In this document: in pieces, positions 46,362 to 56,626 of the stretch | Position numbering within the stretch: the stretch's first letter is position 1 | How the letters are laid out: each line of letters opens with the position of its first letter | NCBI RefSeq assembly: GCF_900167455.1 | Contig: NZ_FUWJ01000001.1 | Coordinates: 620,001 to 684,000, forward strand | Direction of reading: 5' to 3' | Source of the DNA: Enhydrobacter aerosaccus | GTDB lineage: Bacteria; Pseudomonadota; Alphaproteobacteria; Reyranellales; Reyranellaceae | DNA length: 64,000 bases | Position numbers and translations under genes: made by a program | The notes under the pieces: model-generated | The model's database searches: none | Seen by the model: only the letters and a program-made list of their open reading frames with translations | What the model was told of the DNA's origin: nothing

Positions 46362-48479
46362 ATGGAGGATTTTGAGTTCGTATCCACACTGAATGCCGCT
46401 CAGCGACGGACATTTCCGGATCAGTTGCTTTGTATCGAGACCAAGGGTTTTGGCTCGCCCGGCGACGGTGGTGGTGCCACCTATCGACGTTGCAAGGATG
46501 AGCCGAACCATGGCGGCAGTTTTAGAAGTCACGATGGATCATGGTGGGAGATCGCGTCACGCTCAGTAAACGTGAAGCAGTTCGGCGCCGTCGGCGATGG
46601 CTTGACTGACGATAGCGCTGCAATCCAAGCGGCTTTCGACGCTCCCTTTGCCGACGAGGTAATCTTTCCGCCGGGATCCTACAGCGCGATCGGGCTGCGG
46701 CTGCGGCGGTCTTGCCTGTTGCGGGGGCATCATGCCGAGATTGTATATGACCGAGAGCACATCCTGCAGGATTTGCTCTTTGCCAGTGCGCCCAGGATCG
46801 AGATCCGCGACATCACGTTTCGCGGTCGAATCTACCAGGATTTTCATACCTCGGTGGGCCCGGAATGCCTCCTTCGCGCTGGTGGCAGCGCGGATGAGCT
46901 GGTGGATCGGCTTACCATTACCGACGTGGACTTTGTCGGAGGCCAGCACGGTTGCGTGATCGGCATGGTCACCGATGTCTTTATTGACCGGGTGCGCTTC
47001 CACAAGTGTCGGTTCCACGCGCTCGCCGTCTATAAGGAAGTGCAAAGAGTCGTTGTCCGCGGCTTGATTGCCAAAGGGATCGGGCTCTATGGGGGCGTGA
47101 AGACGGCACTGTATTCCGAGGCGACCCGTCCCACCGAGAAGTTCATCATCACGGAGTTCCTCATTGAGGATTGCGCGAGCCTGCATCCAGACCCCTTCAA
47201 CTGGCAGGAAGGAATAGATCTGATCTGCGGCTGGGCTCGCGAATTCATCGTCTCAAATGGCGTCATATCGAGATGTGGAAATGGCGGCATAGAGCTGAAG
47301 ACTGGCGGCATTCAGCAGGACCTCGACGAGACTTACGAGGACATGATCATTTCGAATGTCGTTATAAATACCGACGGCAACCATTCTGGCATCGTCTTCA
47401 ACTGGACCGGCGGAAAGACCAATTCCGACAAGCGCGGGAGGCGTACGGTCGTCACCGGAAACATTATCCGGCACACCAACGGCAAGGGCCTTGCAGCGGG
47501 CATCCTCGTCAATGCATGGTCCGATGTGATTCTTTCGAACAACTTCATCGAGGGTTCCCACACCGGCATCGCTCTGAACGGATACGGCGCGTCGGACGAT
47601 ACGCTCAAATCCGTCATGATTTCCGGCAACCACATGCGGTCCGTGCATCAGGGCTTGTACGGCATGTCCGGAAACCTCGAGGACATAGCCGTCATCAACA
47701 ACGATATTCAGGCGGAGGCTCTCGGTATAGCGCTATCCGACGCGCATGTCCGAGGGTGTGACATCTCGCAGAACCGAATACGACAATACGGGCGAGATAC
47801 ATCGACTACTCTGGCGGCTCTCTATGTCAAGAATGCCCAGGGCGTGCGGATATTCGGCAACAGGTTGGATGCGGCCGGCGGACATGCCGTGTTTGTTCAT
47901 GACTGCGGCTTCCCCCTTGTGGGCGGCGCGATCCTGAGCAACTTCATGGCAAGTAAGCTGGAACCTGTAAGGATCCAAACTGGAAAATGGACGGTCCTGG
48001 ACAACCACATCCAGATGGAAGTTGGTCTTGGGGCAGTTGTCGAGGAGGGCGCCGCGTCTACCGTGGAGGCGTTCTGGAATATCCGGGGAACCGCAGATCG
48101 TAAACCAGCCGCGGCCGGTTCGGTCGGAGACGTCTTCTTCTTTCCAAGGATGGGCCGAGCGGACCCGATGGGGTGGGTCTGCGTCGTGGCGGGCGGGCGT
48201 GGCGTCGCGGAGTGGCGTGAATTGGGCAACGTTGAGCTGGGCGCGGAACACACATCTCGATCGTCGCGAGCCGCTTCTCATCAGCGGCCCGCCCGCTCGT
48301 TGGGAGTGCCTACGAATCGGCAGGCGGCGGGGGCGGTCCCTATTGGGGCAACTCCGAAGACGAACGATGTGCCCAGGCCGTGGCGCAAGGCGTTGTGGCG
48401 CAGGATCGTCGATCTGCCCGTCGCGGCGGGCTCGGCTGTCCGGAGCCGCTTGTGGAACTCGAAGTCTGGCGGATCCTGA
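46362..48479 (+). CDS. Right-handed beta-helix protein, tailspike-like
   Basis: A 705-residue protein without a signal peptide. Residues 1-65 resemble a phage tailspike head or adaptor (TKGFGSPGDGGGATYRR); residues 70-110 hold the pectate-lyase-3 entry SVNVKQFGAVGDGLTDDSAA; about 130-560 is a repeated beta-coil pattern rich in I-x-N and V-I-S-N-N turns. The last 100 residues are low complexity and Arg/Ser-rich. By eye the first 1.8 kb is less GC-rich than its neighbours, which suggests transfer. It stands alone, with no other phage genes nearby. It could be a glycan-binding or depolymerising protein, but no catalytic residues could be assigned. Confidence 0.8.
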   Translation: MEDFEFVSTLNAAQRRTFPDQLLCIETKGFGSPGDGGGATYRRCKDEPNHGGSFRSHDGSWWEIASRSVNVKQFGAVGDGLTDDSAAIQAAFDAPFADEVIFPPGSYSAIGLRLRRSCLLRGHHAEIVYDREHILQDLLFASAPRIEIRDITFRGRIYQDFHTSVGPECLLRAGGSADELVDRLTITDVDFVGGQHGCVIGMVTDVFIDRVRFHKCRFHALAVYKEVQRVVVRGLIAKGIGLYGGVKTALYSEATRPTEKFIITEFLIEDCASLHPDPFNWQEGIDLICGWAREFIVSNGVISRCGNGGIELKTGGIQQDLDETYEDMIISNVVINTDGNHSGIVFNWTGGKTNSDKRGRRTVVTGNIIRHTNGKGLAAGILVNAWSDVILSNNFIEGSHTGIALNGYGASDDTLKSVMISGNHMRSVHQGLYGMSGNLEDIAVINNDIQAEALGIALSDAHVRGCDISQNRIRQYGRDTSTTLAALYVKNAQGVRIFGNRLDAAGGHAVFVHDCGFPLVGGAILSNFMASKLEPVRIQTGKWTVLDNHIQMEVGLGAVVEEGAASTVEAFWNIRGTADRKPAAAGSVGDVFFFPRMGRADPMGWVCVVAGGRGVAEWRELGNVELGAEHTSRSSRAASHQRPARSLGVPTNRQAAGAVPIGATPKTNDVPRPWRKALWRRIVDLPVAAGSAVRSRLWNSKSGGS

Positions 48480-48487
48480 CCGTCTTG

Positions 48488-49681
48488 CTAATGCGCTGCG
48501 CCCGGCGCGGTATCGCGCAGGTAGGTGAGGGCGGCCTGCGCGCCGCCGGACTTGTGCGGCACCTTGGCGAGGCCGAGCGCCATCTCGACGCCCGAGAGCG
48601 TGCCCATCAGCATCAGGTCGTTGAAGTCGCCGAGATGGCCGATGCGGAAGACCTTGCCGGCGACCTTGCTGAGGCCCTGTCCGAGCGACAGGTTGAAGTT
48701 CTCCAGCGCCACCTTGCGGAGGGCATCGGCGTCGTGCCCTTCGGGTAGGACGATCGCGGTCAGCGAGCCGGAATAGGCCTTGGGGTCGCTGCACAGGATC
48801 TCGAGATCCCAGGCCTTCACCGCGGCTCGGGTCGCTTCGGCATGCCGGGCGTGGCGTGCGAACACGGCATCGAGCCCTTCCTCCAGCAGCATGTCGCAGG
48901 CCTCGTTGAGGCCATAGAGCATGTTGGTGGCGGGCGTGTAGGGGAACCAGCCGTTGGCGTTGCTCGCCAGCATCTCGTCCCAGCTCCAGAACGACCGGGT
49001 CATCTTCGATGTCTTGGAGGCGGCGACAGCCTTCTCGCTGACGGCATTGAAGGAGAGGCCCGGCGGCAGCATCAGGCCCTTCTGCGAGCCAGCGACGGTG
49101 ACATCCACGCCCCAGGCATCGTGACGATAGTCGATCGAGCCGAGCGACGAGATCGTGTCGACCAGCAGCAGGGCCGGATGCCGGGCCGAATCGATGGCTC
49201 GGCGGATGGCATTGACGTCGCTCACGACGCCGGTCGAAGTCTCGTTGTGGACGATGCAGACAGCCTTGATGGTATGGCCCGTATCTTCCTTGAGCCGGGC
49301 CTCGATGGCTGCCGGGTCGGCTGGCTTACGCCAGTCGCCGCCCATGAATTCTGCTTTTATTCCAATCTTGTCGGCCATCTTCTTCCAGAGAGACGCGAAG
49401 TGGCCGGTCTCCCACATCAGCACCGTGTCGCCCGGCGACAGGGTATTGACCAGGGCCGCTTCCCAAGCTCCCGTACCAGATGCAGGAAATACGATAACCG
49501 GCTGTTTTGTCTGGAATATTTGGCGAACGCTGCGGAGGATTTTCTTGGCCAAGGCATTGAACTCGGGGCCACGGTGATCGATCGTCGGATGATCCATCGC
49601 GCGAAGAATGCGGTCCGGAACATTGGTGGGGCCGGGAATTTGCAGGAAATGCCGTCCACTGGGATGTGAATTGAGCCGCAT
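48488..49681 (-). CDS. Alanine/serine-glyoxylate aminotransferase
   Basis: A 397-residue PLP-dependent class V aminotransferase that converts glyoxylate and an amino acid (Ala or Ser) to glycine and a 2-oxo acid. The start is MRLNSHPSGRHFLQIPGPTN at 49681. FPASGTGAWEAAL, DTISSLGSIDYRHD and the PLP lysine Lys201 in VTVAGSQKGLMLPPG are typical of SgaA/AGXT. It is divergent from a GntR regulator and an FAD/FeS oxidase, with an operator-like palindrome in the 64-bp gap, which suggests shared control of glycolate-glyoxylate metabolism. Confidence 0.92.
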   Translation of the reverse strand: MRLNSHPSGRHFLQIPGPTNVPDRILRAMDHPTIDHRGPEFNALAKKILRSVRQIFQTKQPVIVFPASGTGAWEAALVNTLSPGDTVLMWETGHFASLWKKMADKIGIKAEFMGGDWRKPADPAAIEARLKEDTGHTIKAVCIVHNETSTGVVSDVNAIRRAIDSARHPALLLVDTISSLGSIDYRHDAWGVDVTVAGSQKGLMLPPGLSFNAVSEKAVAASKTSKMTRSFWSWDEMLASNANGWFPYTPATNMLYGLNEACDMLLEEGLDAVFARHARHAEATRAAVKAWDLEILCSDPKAYSGSLTAIVLPEGHDADALRKVALENFNLSLGQGLSKVAGKVFRIGHLGDFNDLMLMGTLSGVEMALGLAKVPHKSGGAQAALTYLRDTAPGAAH

Positions 49682-49714
49682 GCTGTCTGGCCTCCGTCCG
49701 AGCTGGGTTGCATT

Positions 49715-49724
49715 TTGTATACAA
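49715..49724. promoter_or_regulatory. GntR/FCD operator-like palindrome
   Basis: TTGTATACAA is a perfect 10-bp palindrome of the form bound by FCD-type GntR regulators (T-N-G-T-N-N-A-C-N-A). It lies between the divergent aminotransferase and gntR starts, 21 bp before gntR and 33 bp before the aminotransferase, where binding could block both. Confidence 0.75.
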
Positions 49725-49745
49725 CATGCCAAACTGAGTCCAGTC

Positions 49746-50438
49746 ATGGACGGATCGACCTTTGCCATCGCGCGTCTGACCCTGCCCGAGGCGGCGGCGG
49801 AGCGTCTGCGCACCCTGATCATCGAGGGGGAACTGGCGCCGGGGGCACGCCTGAACGAGCGGGAGCTGAGCGAGCGGCTGGGCGTCTCCCGGACGCCGCT
49901 GCGCGAAGCTTTCCGGATGCTGGCAGCGGACGGGCTGCTCGTGCAGCTCCCCAATCGCGGCGCCCAGGTCGTGGCCCTGTCGCGGGACGATGTCAGGCAC
50001 GCCTTCGAGGTGATGGCAGCGCTGGAGGGCCTGTCGGGCGAACTGGCCGCCGCCCGTGTGACGGGCCAGGACGTCGAAGAGCTGCAGACCCTGCAGGCGG
50101 AGATGGAGCAGGCGCATGAGCGTCACGACCTGCCGACCTATTATCGCGTCAACCGCGCGATCCACGAGCGGATCAACGGCATTGCCGGCAACCCGATCCT
50201 GACCCAGACCTTCAAGACCTTGAACACGCGCCTGCATGCCTTGCGCTTCCGCTCGAACCTGGTGCGCGCCAAGTGGGACCAGGCCGTGGCCGAGCATCGC
50301 CAGATGATCGAGGCGCTGGCCGTCCGCGATGGGGCGGGGCTGCGCGACATCCTCATCCGCCATCTGAAAGCGAAGCGGCAGGCGGTACTGGAAAGCATGA
50401 TCGCCGGGTCCGGCGACGCTGCCGTCCCGAACGCCTGA
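49746..50438 (+). CDS. GntR family regulator (FCD/FadR subfamily)
   Basis: A 230-residue regulator with an N-terminal winged helix (LRTLIIEGELAPGARLNERE, LSERLGVSRTPLREAFRML) and an all-helical FCD effector domain with the metal-binding residues expected around ALEGLSGELAA, NRAIHERI and EHRQMIEAL. The start is ATG 49746; an upstream extension of the frame runs antisense into the aminotransferase gene and is not used. FCD regulators often sense hydroxy or dicarboxylic acids, which fits an oxidase gene 53 bp downstream. Confidence 0.92.
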   Translation: MDGSTFAIARLTLPEAAAERLRTLIIEGELAPGARLNERELSERLGVSRTPLREAFRMLAADGLLVQLPNRGAQVVALSRDDVRHAFEVMAALEGLSGELAAARVTGQDVEELQTLQAEMEQAHERHDLPTYYRVNRAIHERINGIAGNPILTQTFKTLNTRLHALRFRSNLVRAKWDQAVAEHRQMIEALAVRDGAGLRDILIRHLKAKRQAVLESMIAGSGDAAVPNA

Positions 50439-50491
50439 CACCAGTTCCCAACTCGACGCATCCTCCTTGTCGTTCATTCAGAGTGTGCCTG

Positions 50492-53413
<2,922 letters not shown>

Positions 53414-53426
53414 CGTCCTGTTCTTC

Positions 53427-53475
53427 ACCTCCCTGCGCGCAGCGCGGGGAGGTGGCCCGTAGGGCCGGAGGGGTC
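53427..53475 (+). repeat. Family B palindromic element, copy 1 near the DUF559 gene
   Basis: A 49-bp element: ACCTCCCTGCG / CGCGGGGAGGT stem, then GGCCCGT-AGGGCC stem, ending CGGAGGGGTC. It lies 14 bp after the oxidase stop codon and 100 bp before an almost identical copy in the same orientation. Confidence 0.9.
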
Positions 53476-53575
53476 AGACGCTCCTCAAAAAACAACTATA
53501 GGTAGTATTTCAGTCGAAATTTCGCCAACAAATCCAACAAAGCTTCTTCCGTCATCCCGAGCGATCGTTGGCATT

Positions 53576-53624
53576 ACCTCCCTGCGCACAGCGCGGGGAG
53601 GTGGCCCGAAGGGCCGGAGGGGTC
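53576..53624 (+). repeat. Family B palindromic element, copy 2 near the DUF559 gene
   Basis: A 49-bp copy differing from copy 1 at only two positions (GCGCAC for GCGCGC, CGAAGG for CGTAGG) and in the same orientation. It lies 72 bp before the DUF559 start. The AT-rich DNA between the two copies and between this copy and the gene is unlike the surroundings. Confidence 0.9.
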
Positions 53625-53696
53625 GGAAGTGCCATGCACAATTTTTAGTAGAAGTTACGTGAGAACAGACTCTCATAAATAGGCTAACATGTCCGC

Positions 53697-54056
53697 GTGC
53701 TGCACTTTGCACGTCATCTCCGAAGCAACGCCACGGAGGCCGAGCGAATTCTCTGGCGTCATCTCCGCAAACGCCAGTTGGCTGGCTTCAAGTTCCGTCG
53801 CCAGCATCAGATCAAACCGTTCATCTGCGACTTTGTTTGTCTCGAGGCCGGAGTCGCTATCGAGCTCGATGGCAGCCAGCATGCCGATCAAATGCGGTAT
53901 GACGAAAAGCGCGACGCGTTTCTGAGATCAAATGGCTTCCGTGTCTTTAGATTCTGGAATCCGGATGTGATCTTTCGCACCGGCAGCGTCCTCGAGACAA
54001 TCCGCGAAGCGCTTCGGGATGCGAAAATGGATGGTCGCTTCGATTGGAGTCTCTGA
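53697..54056 (+). CDS. DUF559 family endonuclease-like protein
   Basis: A 119-residue protein of the DUF559 group, related to very-short-patch-repair and other PD-(D/E)XK nucleases. It has the diagnostic RHLRSNATEAERILWRHLR N-terminus, then FRRQHQIKPFICDFVC, VAIELDGSQH with the catalytic acid pair, and FRVFRFWNPDV. The start is GTG 53697 (homologues begin near here); no strong ribosome site is seen. It has no operon partner and is bracketed by family B palindromes, the downstream one inverted and overlapping the stop codon. Confidence 0.85.
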   Translation: MLHFARHLRSNATEAERILWRHLRKRQLAGFKFRRQHQIKPFICDFVCLEAGVAIELDGSQHADQMRYDEKRDAFLRSNGFRVFRFWNPDVIFRTGSVLETIREALRDAKMDGRFDWSL

Positions 54057-54103
54057 CCCCTCCGCCCCTCCGGGGCACCTCCCCGGCGTTGCTGGGGAGG
54101 GGA
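54055..54103 (-). repeat. Family B palindromic element, inverted copy after the DUF559 gene
   Basis: GACCCCTCCG followed by CCCCTCCGGGGCACC and a CTCCCC/GGGGAG stem is the reverse complement of the elements at 53427 and 53576. Its first two bases are the last two of the DUF559 stop codon, so gene and element abut exactly. Confidence 0.88.
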
Positions 54104-54132
54104 GGTGAAAGCATTGCAGCCCCGTCAGCGCT

Positions 54133-55083
54133 ATGGCACGGTCCGGCGCGATGCAGAACCCGCGAAATCCCTACTCCAGCGCGGAGATCGACCGCGCCAG
54201 CCATGAACGTGAGAACGAAGAGAGGATCATCGAACTGGTCTCGTCCGGCGAGGCGCGGTTCGTGCCGATCGATACCGAAAGGAACCTGGTCAGCAAGGCC
54301 GGCGGCAATCCCGAAGCCGTGTTCCTGCACGGAATGATGGGACGGGCGATCGCCCAGGTCGCCGACCATCACATCTTCCTGGGGTATGTCGAAGGCACGC
54401 CTTATTTCGCCGTCGACGTGACCGGCAAGGATGCGCCCCTCAACGAGCTCGGCGAGTTCGTCGATCTGCGCCAGGTCGGCGCGCTTCTGTTCGCCCGCGA
54501 AGGGTCGATCCTGGCCTATGCCCGCGGCATGACCTACTGGCATCGCCGTCATCGCTATTGCGGTGTCTGCGGCGCGAGCACCCGTGTGGCGCGCGCGGGC
54601 CACGTCCGCATCTGCACCAACGACGGCTGTCGCGCCGAGCATTTCCCGCGCACCGATCCGGCCGTCATCATGCTGGTGCATCATGGCGACAAGTGCCTGC
54701 TGGGGCGCGGCAAGCAGTTCCCGCGCGGCATGCATTCGACCTTGGCCGGCTTCGTCGAACCGGGCGAGAGCTTCGAGGACGCCGTGGCGCGCGAGGTCTA
54801 CGAAGAGGTCAAGGTACGGGTGAGGAACGTCGTCTACCGCTCCTCCCAACCCTGGCCGTTCCCGGCATCCGTGATGATCGGCTTCCATGCCGAGGCGGAG
54901 TCGCTGGACTTCGAGGTCAACGAGGAAGAGCTTGCCTCGGCGCGGTGGATGAGCCGCGAGGAGTTGCGGCCGGAGAACTTGCCCACGGACGGCTCGTTCT
55001 TCATGCCGCGGCGCGACTCGATCGCTCGACGTCTGATCGAGGAGTGGCTGGGGCACGAGGCAGGCCCGTCGATTTCCGGCTGA
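54133..55083 (+). CDS. nudC: NAD+ diphosphatase / NAD-cap RNA hydrolase
   Basis: A Nudix enzyme that cleaves NAD(H) to NMN(H) and AMP and can remove NAD caps from RNA. The 316-residue protein has a zinc ribbon (Cys143, 146, 161, 166), the Nudix box G206-FVEPGESFEDAVA-R220-EVYEE (residues 206-225) and the NudC-specific SQPWPFPAS motif after the box. ATG 54133 and ATG 54151 are both possible starts. It lies 22 bp before an ene-reductase gene on the same strand. Confidence 0.95.
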   Translation: MARSGAMQNPRNPYSSAEIDRASHERENEERIIELVSSGEARFVPIDTERNLVSKAGGNPEAVFLHGMMGRAIAQVADHHIFLGYVEGTPYFAVDVTGKDAPLNELGEFVDLRQVGALLFAREGSILAYARGMTYWHRRHRYCGVCGASTRVARAGHVRICTNDGCRAEHFPRTDPAVIMLVHHGDKCLLGRGKQFPRGMHSTLAGFVEPGESFEDAVAREVYEEVKVRVRNVVYRSSQPWPFPASVMIGFHAEAESLDFEVNEEELASARWMSREELRPENLPTDGSFFMPRRDSIARRLIEEWLGHEAGPSISG

Positions 55084-55105
55084 CAGTTTTCCAAGGAAGC
55101 ATCCG

Positions 55106-56236
55106 ATGACCGCCAAGCTTTTCACGCCTGTCGAACTTGGCGGCATCGCGCTGCCGAACCGGATCGTCGTGTCGCCGATGTGCCAGTATTCGGCCGTCGA
55201 CGGCAGCGCGCAGCCCTGGCATCAGGTGCATTACGGCATGCTGTCCATGTCGGGCGCGGGGCTGCTGTGCCTGGAAGCGACGCATGTCGAACGCGCGGGC
55301 CGCATCACCCAAGGCTGCCTCGGCCTCTACAGCGACGACAACGAAGCGGCGCTCAGGCCGGTCGTCGAATGGATCCGCGGATGGATGCCGCACGTGAAGC
55401 TCGGCGTTCAGCTTGCGCATGCCGGTCGCAAGGCGTCGGCGCAGCGGCCTTGGAAGGGCGGCGGGCCGCTCACCGGCGCCGACGCGCCGGATCTGCCCTG
55501 GACGACGTTCTCCGCCTCGGCGATTCCATACGACACCAACTGGCACACGCCCGTCGCCCTGGACGAGGTCGGCCTCGAGCGGGTGAAGCAGGCTTTCGTC
55601 TCGGCGGTCGAGCGCAGCCTGCGCTTGGGCTTCGACCTGATCGAGTTGCACGGTGCGCACGGCTATTGCCTGCACCAGTTCCTGTCGCCGCTCAGCAATC
55701 GGCGCAGCGATGCCTATGGCGGCACGATGGAGAAGCGCCGCCACTTTCCGCTCGAGGTGTTCGAGGCCTGCCGCCGGCTGGTGCCGGCGGACAAGGCGCT
55801 GGGCATCCGCCTGTCGGCGACGGACTGGGTGGAGGGCGGCCTGACACTCGACGACACGGTCGAGACCGCGCATCAGCTCAAGGCCCTGGGCTGCGATTTC
55901 ATCGATGTCAGCTCCGGCGGCAACTCGCATGCGCAGAAGATCTCGGTGGCGCCGGGCTACCAGGTGCCGTTTGCGGCGCGCATCCGTCACGAGGTCGGGA
56001 TCAAGACGTGGGCGGTGGGCGTGATCACCGAGCCGGAGCAGGCCGAGCGCATCATCGCCTCCGGCGAAGCCGATTGTACGGCACATGCTCGGGCTTTCCT
56101 GCTCGACCCGCGCTGGGGCTGGAATGCCGCCCGTGCGCTTGGTGTCGAAACACCGCCCTTGCCCCTGCCGGCCATCCGGGCGACAACTATCCTGCCGTTC
56201 AAGCCTCAGCCCAATCTGGCCAGAGCGGCCGAATAA
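55106..56236 (+). CDS. Old Yellow Enzyme family ene-reductase (YqjM/XenA type)
   Basis: A 376-residue FMN-dependent TIM barrel that reduces activated C=C bonds or nitro compounds using NAD(P)H. MCQYSA at about residues 24-29 carries the flavin-tuning Cys of the thermophilic/YqjM-like class. GVQLAHAGRKAS and ELHGAHGYCLHQFLSP supply FMN and substrate contacts (His-x2-His-type pair). An AAGGAAG ribosome site precedes the ATG. It follows nudC closely and may share its transcript. Confidence 0.93.
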   Translation: MTAKLFTPVELGGIALPNRIVVSPMCQYSAVDGSAQPWHQVHYGMLSMSGAGLLCLEATHVERAGRITQGCLGLYSDDNEAALRPVVEWIRGWMPHVKLGVQLAHAGRKASAQRPWKGGGPLTGADAPDLPWTTFSASAIPYDTNWHTPVALDEVGLERVKQAFVSAVERSLRLGFDLIELHGAHGYCLHQFLSPLSNRRSDAYGGTMEKRRHFPLEVFEACRRLVPADKALGIRLSATDWVEGGLTLDDTVETAHQLKALGCDFIDVSSGGNSHAQKISVAPGYQVPFAARIRHEVGIKTWAVGVITEPEQAERIIASGEADCTAHARAFLLDPRWGWNAARALGVETPPLPLPAIRATTILPFKPQPNLARAAE

Positions 56237-56262
56237 ACGGAGTGGCCGAGTAGGATCGGTGC

Positions 56263-56622
56263 ATGTCGTGCGTGTTGTTGGCTGAGGACGAATTCCTGAT
56301 CCGCGTGGTCTTGGCCGACGCGCTCGAGGCCTTGGGGCTTTCCTGCATCGAGGCGCCGACCGGACAGGCGGCGCTGGATATCCTGCGCGGGGAAGCGCCG
56401 CTGTCGGCCATCATCGTCGATATCGGCCTGCCGGACATGTCGGGCGAGAAGGTGATCGAGGCTGCCATGCGGCATCGTCCGCAGATTCCGGTGATCCGTT
56501 GTTCGGGGGCGCCGGCCACGGCGCCGGCGGCGAACGGCAACATCCACGTTTTCGCCAAACCCTACAGCGTCGACGAGCTGTCGAGATTCGTCGCTTCTCT
56601 CGTCTCAGGCCGCACCAGCTGA
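56263..56622 (+). CDS. Stand-alone response regulator receiver
   Basis: A 119-residue single REC domain without an output domain. The acidic pair is in LLAEDE, the phosphoacceptor is Asp53 (IIVDIGLPD), and the conserved Lys is at about 99 (VFAKPYS). The Thr/Ser position is Cys-Ser (IRCSGAP). It ends 4 bp before a hybrid histidine kinase, so it may be that kinase's output or a phosphate sink. Confidence 0.9.
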   Translation: MSCVLLAEDEFLIRVVLADALEALGLSCIEAPTGQAALDILRGEAPLSAIIVDIGLPDMSGEKVIEAAMRHRPQIPVIRCSGAPATAPAANGNIHVFAKPYSVDELSRFVASLVSGRTS

Positions 56623-56626
56623 CCGT

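Noticed and set aside
46362-48479. A prophage around the tailspike-like gene
   Set aside because: No terminase, portal, capsid, tail or integrase genes flank it. The neighbours are ordinary metabolic genes.
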